Assembly (NCBI GenBank): GCA_003660865.1 | Contig: QMVA01000096.1 | Span: 1 to 6,039, forward strand | DNA length: 6,039 nt | Source of the DNA: Candidatus Nanohalarchaeota archaeon | GTDB taxonomy: Archaea; EX4484-52; B79-G9 | Reading direction: 5' to 3' | Program-made: the position numbers and the translations under genes | Notes under the pieces: generated by a model | What the model saw: the letters and a program-made list of their open reading frames with translations, nothing else | Told to the model about the DNA's origin: nothing | Databases searched by the model: none | Shown here: in pieces, positions 1 to 3,844 of the stretch | How positions within the stretch are numbered: the stretch's first letter is position 1 | Layout of the letters: every line of letters starts with the position of its first letter

Positions 1-10
1 CTTCACCATA

Positions 11-63
11 TCCTTAAAAATCTGCGATTTTTAGGATCCAGGAAATCTTCGATTTCCCCGGAT
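11..63. repeat. Tandem hairpins with matching ATC-NNC-GAT tips
   Basis: Two stem-loops sit side by side. The first pairs AAAAATC (16-22) with GATTTTT (26-32) over a TGC loop, and extends to TCC/GGA (11-13 with 34-36) around one bulged T. The second pairs GGAAATC (41-47) with GATTTCC (51-57) over a TTC loop, and extends to ATCC/GGAT (36-39 with 60-63) across a small internal loop. Both have the same tip design (ATC, three-base loop ending in C, GAT), so they look like diverged copies of one element. They lie about 75 bases beyond the stop of the minus-strand coiled-coil gene and could act in its 3' end formation, but they could equally be a dispersed repeat. The pairing is seen; the role is inferred. 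Confidence 0.6.
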
Positions 64-66
64 AGA

Positions 67-117
67 TTAAGGTCTCTTGGTTTTTGGCTAAGTTTGTCCA
101 TATAGTAACGACCTTAA
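67..117. repeat. 8-bp perfect inverted repeat with 35-base spacer
   Basis: TTAAGGTC at 67-74 is the exact reverse complement of GACCTTAA at 110-117. It lies between the tandem hairpins and the stop codon of the minus-strand gene ending at 137, in its 3' untranslated region. It could be part of a folded 3' end or a separate small RNA. An 8-bp match alone is modest evidence. A direct repeat TATAATTC (119-126 and 130-137) abuts the gene end. Confidence 0.35.
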
Positions 118-136
118 CTATAATTCAGATATAATT

Positions 137-889
137 CTAGATTTTACATATTATTTTCCTGATGATGCTGTACTTCTTGTCGAGAGATCTGCTTTGCTTT
201 CTGATGTCAAGGATGTCTTTTTCAATTTCTTCGATTTTTCCTGCCATGTCTGAGGGATGTTCCTTATTAATAGCTTTTGATAGTCTTTTAATGATTTCGA
301 TATCTTTAAATAGTCTGTCTTTTTGTGTTTCGAATGATTTTAGATTTTGTTCTGTTTTTTTTATTTGGGTCATCTTGTTCTTGATTATCTGGTTAATGAT
401 GGTGTTCTCTTTTTTTATCTTGAATTCTTCTGTCTCTGTTATTTTGAGTAGTTTTTTTAGGTTCTCTTCGCGTGCACTGATATCTTTTAGCTTATTTTCC
501 AGTTTTAGTGAGCCACCATATTCTGTCTTAATGACCTCTTCAAATTTCGCGATGGAGTTATGCTCTTCACGCATCATTTTTGCTTCTTCTTTTACATTTT
601 GTTCTATGCCTGCAATTTCGCTGTCGATTTCGTCTCTTAGTCCTTCAACTTTACTTTTTTTCTCTTTTACGTTTTTTATCTTGTTGGTCAGTATTAGTTT
701 TCCGGTGTGGTCGTATTCTATTGAGATGATGTTTTCCTTACTCAGTATTTCTGCCCATGTCTCGATTGTATCGGTCGGCAGAGATAGTTCTTTGGATAGG
801 TCGTTAACGCTTACTGATTTTCTTTCTGAGATAATTTCCAGTAGTTGATCGATGCCTGTTTCCAGCATTGTTTCTTTCCATTGAGCCAT
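137..889 (-). CDS. Winged-helix and coiled-coil protein, unknown function
   Basis: This is a 250-residue protein with no signal peptide or membrane segment. Residues about 8-65 look like a winged helix-turn-helix: helix GIDQLLEIISER, a SVNDLSKELSL turn with recognition-helix character, helix TIETWAEILSKENI, then a beta-like ISIEYDHTGKLIL. Residues about 74-240 are highly charged, K/E-rich and heptad-like, predicting a long coiled coil with a Gly-Gly break near 125; the tail is basic. The start is taken at the ATG at 889-887 because AGGTGA (895-900) lies five bases before it; an in-frame GTG at 898 overlaps that ribosome-binding site and is less likely. It is divergent from the pilin-like gene at 1006. 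From memory, similar HTH-plus-coiled-coil proteins occur near archaeal pilus genes, so regulation or a scaffold role for the surface protein is possible but unproven. The sense strand is A-rich, so Lys, Ile, Glu and Asn dominate. Confidence 0.8.
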   Translation of the reverse strand: MAQWKETMLETGIDQLLEIISERKSVSVNDLSKELSLPTDTIETWAEILSKENIISIEYDHTGKLILTNKIKNVKEKKSKVEGLRDEIDSEIAGIEQNVKEEAKMMREEHNSIAKFEEVIKTEYGGSLKLENKLKDISAREENLKKLLKITETEEFKIKKENTIINQIIKNKMTQIKKTEQNLKSFETQKDRLFKDIEIIKRLSKAINKEHPSDMAGKIEEIEKDILDIRKQSRSLDKKYSIIRKIICKI

Positions 890-894
890 GTGGT

Positions 895-900
895 TCACCT
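895..900 (-). promoter_or_regulatory. Ribosome-binding site deciding the start at 889
   Basis: On the minus strand AGGTGA matches the archaeal anti-Shine-Dalgarno sequence and lies five bases upstream of the ATG at 889-887. The alternative GTG start at 898-896 is inside this site, which favours the ATG. Confidence 0.75.
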
Positions 901-950
901 TTTTGATGGAGCGTTGAGTTAATGATTATTTGTGTGTATATTGTGGAGCG

Positions 951-958
951 CATATAAA
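951..958 (-). promoter_or_regulatory. Likely TATA box of the coiled-coil gene
   Basis: On the minus strand TTTATATG (plus-strand CATATAAA) is a good archaeal TATA-like element. A transcript starting about 26 bases downstream, near 929, would carry a leader of about 40 bases containing the AGGTGA site. It is placed back to back with the promoter of the pilin-like gene. Confidence 0.55.
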
Positions 959-973
959 TGTAGATTCTATAAT

Positions 974-981
974 AATATATA
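974..981 (+). promoter_or_regulatory. Likely TATA box of a leaderless pilin transcript
   Basis: AATATATA lies 25-32 bases before the ATG at 1006, the spacing expected when the transcript begins at or next to the start codon. No Shine-Dalgarno sequence precedes this ATG, which agrees with leaderless translation. A second AT-rich stretch, TTTATATATA at 987-996, is too close to the ATG unless transcription began inside the gene. A 6-bp inverted repeat, ATACTA (979-984) with TAGTAT (995-1000), overlaps the interval between TATA box and start and could be an operator. Confidence 0.55.
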
Positions 982-1005
982 CTAGTTTTATATATAGTAT
1001 GTGTT

Positions 1006-1428
1006 ATGCAGAAATTTAAAAGGATTGGGCAGGCTGCAACAGAGTATCTTATTGTAATTGCGATTTCGCTTTTGTTTTTGACGCCTGTTATATTGATGGG
1101 TAACAATGCTGTGGTTGATTTGAAGCGTACTACTGATAATGTGGTTGCAAGGGATGCTGTGGATAAGATTACGGATATGTCGCGGATTGTTTATGCCCAA
1201 GGGGTACCTGCAAAGATTACAAATAATGTGAGGTTTCCGGGAAGTGTTCTTTCAACTACGGTTTCCAATCAGATGATAATTATTAAGATATCTGCCGGGT
1301 CTGCTTCGAGTGATATTTTCAATATTGTGGATTTTAATGTGACCGGTAATCTGCCTATGACCTCAGGGGTTCATCGTATTTGTGTTGAGGCTGTAGATTA
1401 TGGTGTGAATATTTCTGTGGCGCCGTAA
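1006..1428 (+). CDS. Class III signal peptide (pilin-like) protein
   Basis: This 140-residue secreted protein has the archaeal type IV pilin/DUF361-type N-terminus: a short basic leader MQKFKRIG, then QAATEYL at 9-15 and a hydrophobic helix to about residue 32. The expected prepilin-peptidase cut is between G8 and Q9, leaving a mature protein of about 132 residues with Glu at position +5, the residue used in pilin assembly. The rest is beta-rich and low in charge, ending in a conserved-looking stretch around CVEAVDYGVNISV (about 126-138) with a single Cys. It would be anchored in the membrane or polymerised into a thin surface filament. No ATPase or platform protein is in the window, so any assembly machinery must be encoded elsewhere. 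It has no Shine-Dalgarno and is probably leaderless. Which substructure it builds (pilus, adhesin, minor pilin) cannot be told. The class is clear from the signal; the specific role is not. Confidence 0.88.
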   Translation: MQKFKRIGQAATEYLIVIAISLLFLTPVILMGNNAVVDLKRTTDNVVARDAVDKITDMSRIVYAQGVPAKITNNVRFPGSVLSTTVSNQMIIIKISAGSASSDIFNIVDFNVTGNLPMTSGVHRICVEAVDYGVNISVAP

Positions 1429-1479
1429 ATATTGTTCGGGAAAATTATTTAATGGTTCTGATTAAAGACTATATGGACT

Positions 1480-1498
1480 CTTGTCTGATGATGACAAG
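1480..1498. terminator. Hairpin in the convergent gap, possible 3' end signal
   Basis: CTTGTC (1480-1485) pairs perfectly with GACAAG (1493-1498) around a seven-base TGATGAT loop. It lies between the convergent ends of the pilin-like gene (1428) and the debranching-enzyme gene (1533), so it could serve either transcript. No T-tract follows directly on either strand, so it is not a textbook terminator. On the plus strand its 3' arm overlaps the first bases of a strong Shine-Dalgarno sequence at 1496-1505. Confidence 0.35.
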
Positions 1499-1505
1499 GA
1501 GGTGA
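1496..1505 (+). promoter_or_regulatory. Strong Shine-Dalgarno with no conventional gene behind it
   Basis: AAGGAGGTGA is a near-complete match to the archaeal anti-Shine-Dalgarno sequence, followed after one base by ATG at 1507. The frame it opens runs to 1875 but lies antisense to the end of the debranching-enzyme gene and has the Phe/Leu/Ser-rich look of an antisense translation of a Lys-rich gene. It may drive a real short or antisense peptide, be the remnant start of a lost downstream gene, or be chance. Confidence 0.4.
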
Positions 1506-1532
1506 CATGATCCTATCCGGAGATGATTTCAC

Positions 1533-3623
1533 CTACTTATCTGAGAATATGGTGTTGTCAATTTCTTTTCTGAGTCCGGTGATTGTGTTTTCTTTTTCAA
1601 GGGTGAATTTGAGTTTTCTTTTTTTGGTTTTTTTATTTTTGTGGTGTATCCCGCTTATCCATTCGGGCATTGTTAGTTCGCAGGTGAGGTCTTTTGGTTT
1701 TTGCCTGAAGTCTATCCGGATTTCCATACCGTCTGCGTTTCTGTCGATTTTGACGTCGAATGTGTTGTTTCCAATGATTTTTCCGTGCCGGTACATGTGT
1801 CCCCATGTGTCTGGTAGTTTCGGTTCGATTGCGATGATTTTTTTTTCTATGTCTGGTCTGATGCCGAAAAGGTAGTCGTCGGTTGCGTAGATGAAGAGTG
1901 ATGAAGACCATGCCTGATCAGGGGTGCCAAGTAGTTGCCCTGATTTGGCGTCTACTATTTCGGATAGGCCCCCGGGCTGAAATTTTTCGCAGTCGTATGA
2001 ATAGTCGTCGAGACAGTTTATTCCTTCGTGGATCATGTTGTATCTCAGAAAGGCTACTGCGCCCCAGCCGGTGGTCAGTCCCCAACAGCCTCCGGTATGA
2101 TAGCCTGACGGGTTGTAGTTTTTGCTTTTTTTGGATCGGGTTCTGATGCCGTAGATGCTTTTTAGTTCGGTTTTTGTTCTTTTTAGTACGTGTTCTGCTT
2201 TTGCTTCCGGGGTCAGACCGAAGAAGAGAGGCATTAGTTCGTTGGCTGTTATTTCCGGGTCAGGCAGTTTTGAGTATGTGTCGTAGTAGGTTTTTTTGTC
2301 ATTGTTCCAGAAGTTCTGGTTTAGTTTTTTGTTCATCTTCATTGAGAGTTTTGGTTCTATTGTTTTTAGTGCCTCTACCCACATTGCCTGTATCTCGATT
2401 GCGCTTCCGGGGCGCTTGATTGAGTCCATCCAGGTTTCGCCTGGTTTGTGGGCGGCGATGTAGTCCATTAGCTCGAGGTTCTTTAGTGATGCTTTTATGT
2501 TTTTTTTGAGTTCTTTTCTTAGTGTTATGTCGCCGCTTTTTTTTTCGTAGTCCAGTAGTGTTATCAGGAATAGGGGGTCTATGTCTGCGCCATGATATTC
2601 TTTTTTGCCGTTGAGATGGATTATGCATGGCATTTTTTTGTCGTGGTATTTTGCCATGGTCTGGAATATCTCTCTTGCCTCTTTGAATCTGCCTATGTCT
2701 GTGAGGCCAAGGAGGCTCCAGAATGTGTCTCTTCCCCAGTATTCGAGGAACCACGGGTAGCCTGCGAAGATTCCTGTGCCGATGTCTGATTTGTTTATGA
2801 GTCCTTGGAGGCTGTACTGGGCCCAGATGAATGTCTTGTCTAGGCGGTTATGGGAGGTGTTGATGTCATGATTGTGGTATATTTCGACTGATTTCTTTAA
2901 TTTTGAGGACAGGTATTTGTTCCAGTTTTGTGCGCATTTGTCGTATGTGTCGATTAATGTGGTCTTGTCTTTGGTTGTTGCGCAGTATATTATGGGGATT
3001 TTTATTTCTTCGTTGATGCCTAAGTTGAATGTTATGCTATATCTGCCTGGGATGAAGCAGCACTGCGGTGAGCCGGGGTTGTGGTTCCTGTATTCATTTG
3101 ATGGGGTGTTGGTGATTTTGATGTCTTTTTCTGTTTTCCCGAGCCCGTATGTGCAATGTCCTGCGCTTGATTTGACTATGACTGATTTTCTTAGTTCATT
3201 GAATTCTGTTTCGTATTTTCTTTCGTGGAGGTTTTCGTGTTTTGTTCTTATGTTGACTGCTGCTTCGATGTCTATTTTTATTTCTCTTTTTTTTGTGGTT
3301 TTGTTTTTCAGGGTGATTATGGATATTGCTGATGGGTAATTGTCTGGTGCGAAAACTGTTTCGGTTATGTTCGTGTCGTCTGTTTTGAAGTAGTGTTTGC
3401 AGCCCCACGGCTTTATGGTGCATTTTGTGCAGTTGTGGTCCGATAGCCAGGTGTTGTTTATTTTATATGCGAAGTATTCGAATGCTTTGATCGGGGGGGT
3501 CCAGATGCCGCACCATTTTGTTTTGAAGCCAGTGTCTGTGTAGCGGTTGATGAATGAGTGCTGACCTGATGTGTTGTACTGTTTTGATTTGAGTTGTTGT
3601 TTTTCGATTTTCCAACTTAACAT
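1533..3623 (-). CDS. Amylo-alpha-1,6-glucosidase (glycogen debranching, GH133)
   Basis: This 696-residue cytoplasmic enzyme hydrolyses alpha-1,6-linked glucose at branch points of glycogen-like glucans. The first ~235 residues form a beta-rich N-terminal domain (WCGIWTPPIKAFEYFAYKIN near 37-56). From about 260 comes the (alpha/alpha)6 catalytic domain with family landmarks: GYPWFLEYWGRDT (288-300), HGADIDPLFLI (344-354), ETWMD (396-400), SAIEIQAMWVEAL (407-419), GYHTGGCWG (507-515), GGLSEIVD (551-558) and TPDQAW (567-572). By family analogy D400 and E555 are the likely catalytic acid and base. The length fits the stand-alone prokaryotic form; the glucanotransferase half of the bifunctional eukaryotic enzyme is absent. 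The ATG at 3623 has a weak site, GAAGTGAT, three bases upstream. It is divergent from the GT3 glycogen synthase, supporting a glycogen-turnover pair. The N-terminal domain has an unusual C65-x2-C68-x6-C75-x-H77 cluster. The sense strand is A/C-rich, giving many Thr, Asn, Lys and Ile residues. Confidence 0.93.
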   Translation of the reverse strand: MLSWKIEKQQLKSKQYNTSGQHSFINRYTDTGFKTKWCGIWTPPIKAFEYFAYKINNTWLSDHNCTKCTIKPWGCKHYFKTDDTNITETVFAPDNYPSAISIITLKNKTTKKREIKIDIEAAVNIRTKHENLHERKYETEFNELRKSVIVKSSAGHCTYGLGKTEKDIKITNTPSNEYRNHNPGSPQCCFIPGRYSITFNLGINEEIKIPIIYCATTKDKTTLIDTYDKCAQNWNKYLSSKLKKSVEIYHNHDINTSHNRLDKTFIWAQYSLQGLINKSDIGTGIFAGYPWFLEYWGRDTFWSLLGLTDIGRFKEAREIFQTMAKYHDKKMPCIIHLNGKKEYHGADIDPLFLITLLDYEKKSGDITLRKELKKNIKASLKNLELMDYIAAHKPGETWMDSIKRPGSAIEIQAMWVEALKTIEPKLSMKMNKKLNQNFWNNDKKTYYDTYSKLPDPEITANELMPLFFGLTPEAKAEHVLKRTKTELKSIYGIRTRSKKSKNYNPSGYHTGGCWGLTTGWGAVAFLRYNMIHEGINCLDDYSYDCEKFQPGGLSEIVDAKSGQLLGTPDQAWSSSLFIYATDDYLFGIRPDIEKKIIAIEPKLPDTWGHMYRHGKIIGNNTFDVKIDRNADGMEIRIDFRQKPKDLTCELTMPEWISGIHHKNKKTKKRKLKFTLEKENTITGLRKEIDNTIFSDK

Positions 3624-3626
3624 TTT

Positions 3627-3634
3627 ATCACTTC
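3627..3634 (-). promoter_or_regulatory. Weak ribosome-binding site of the debranching gene
   Basis: On the minus strand GAAGTGAT differs by one base from the GGAGGTGAT-type consensus register (GAGGTGAT) and ends three bases before the ATG at 3623. It is also the 3' part of a small hairpin (TCAC-GAA-GTGA, 3628-3638), which could partly mask it in the mRNA. Confidence 0.45.
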
Positions 3635-3679
3635 GTGACTGTTAATGTTTATTTTCTATACTTGTCTGTTTTATTGAAA

Positions 3680-3688
3680 TTATTTAAA
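3680..3688 (-). promoter_or_regulatory. Likely TATA box of the debranching gene
   Basis: On the minus strand TTTAAATAA is a TATA-like box. A start site about 26 bases on (near 3658) would give a leader of about 35 bases before the ATG at 3623. Confidence 0.5.
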
Positions 3689-3696
3689 CGAAGAGG

Positions 3697-3705
3697 TATA
3701 TATAT
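3697..3705 (+). promoter_or_regulatory. Likely TATA box of the glycogen synthase gene
   Basis: TATATATAT follows a purine-rich GAAGAGG stretch that fits a BRE position. A start about 26 bases downstream, near 3727, would leave a leader of roughly 118 bases before the ATG at 3845, long for an archaeal transcript. Confidence 0.55.
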
Positions 3706-3718
3706 CTTATAGTAAGAT
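3704..3718. promoter_or_regulatory. Palindrome just downstream of TATA: candidate operator
   Basis: ATCTTA (3704-3709) and TAAGAT (3713-3718) form a perfect 6-bp palindrome around TAG. It touches the 3' end of the plus-strand TATA box and lies before the predicted start site, a common place for archaeal repressors to bind. It is about 20 bases upstream of the minus-strand TATA box, so one protein bound here could influence both glycogen genes. The palindrome is seen; the binding is inferred. Confidence 0.4.
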
Positions 3719-3737
3719 TATGTCTATGATTTAGGGT

Positions 3738-3824
3738 ATGTTTTTTTGGGTTGCCATTTGGGTGGTCCGGATAGGACTGGTTTGGGAAGATGATGATTCT
3801 CTGATGCGGGGAATTTTATTTTGA
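3738..3824 (+). other. Possible 28-codon leader ORF before glycogen synthase
   Basis: ATG at 3738 opens a 28-residue frame, MFFWVAIWVVRIGLVW followed by an acidic EDDDS stretch, ending at TGA 3822-3824. It starts about ten bases after the predicted transcription start and has no strong Shine-Dalgarno. The N-terminal half is hydrophobic with three Trp residues, like a tiny membrane peptide. Its stop overlaps an in-frame TTG (TTGA, 3821-3824) that could be an alternative start of the synthase, allowing translational coupling. Coding status is unproven. Confidence 0.25.
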
Positions 3825-3832
3825 AGAGATGT

Positions 3833-3840
3833 GGGGTGGA
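3833..3840 (+). promoter_or_regulatory. Ribosome-binding site choosing the start at 3845
   Basis: GGGGTGGA resembles GGAGGTGA and lies four bases before ATG 3845. In-frame TTG (3821) and GTG (3836) are alternative upstream starts but have no comparable site; the GTG is inside this one. Confidence 0.55.
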
Positions 3841-3844
3841 ATTT

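Noticed and set aside
3..101. 32-codon minus-strand frame (MDKLSQKPRDLNLSGEIEDF...) in the 5' end region
   Set aside because: It is filled with the hairpin repeats, lacks a good ribosome-binding site and is too short to judge. A plus-strand frame is equally open from the window edge to 105.
162..848. 228-codon plus-strand frame, Ser/Phe/Leu-rich
   Set aside because: It is antisense to the coiled-coil gene; its Phe/Ser/Leu richness is what Lys- and Glu-rich codons give when read backwards. No ribosome-binding site supports it.
1488..1544. Possible box C/D guide RNA: ATGATGA at 1488-1494, AGATGA at 1521-1526, CTGA at 1541-1544
   Set aside because: The length fits, but there is no convincing D' box and the flanks do not form a terminal stem. 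TGATGA-like words are common in this T/G-rich strand.
1898..3339. Several plus-strand frames of 65-155 codons across the debranching gene
   Set aside because: They are antisense to an enzyme with conserved family motifs throughout and have no ribosome-binding sites of their own.
3790..3804. Second C-box/D-box-like cluster (ATGATGA then CTGA)
   Set aside because: The boxes are only four bases apart, too close for a guide RNA.
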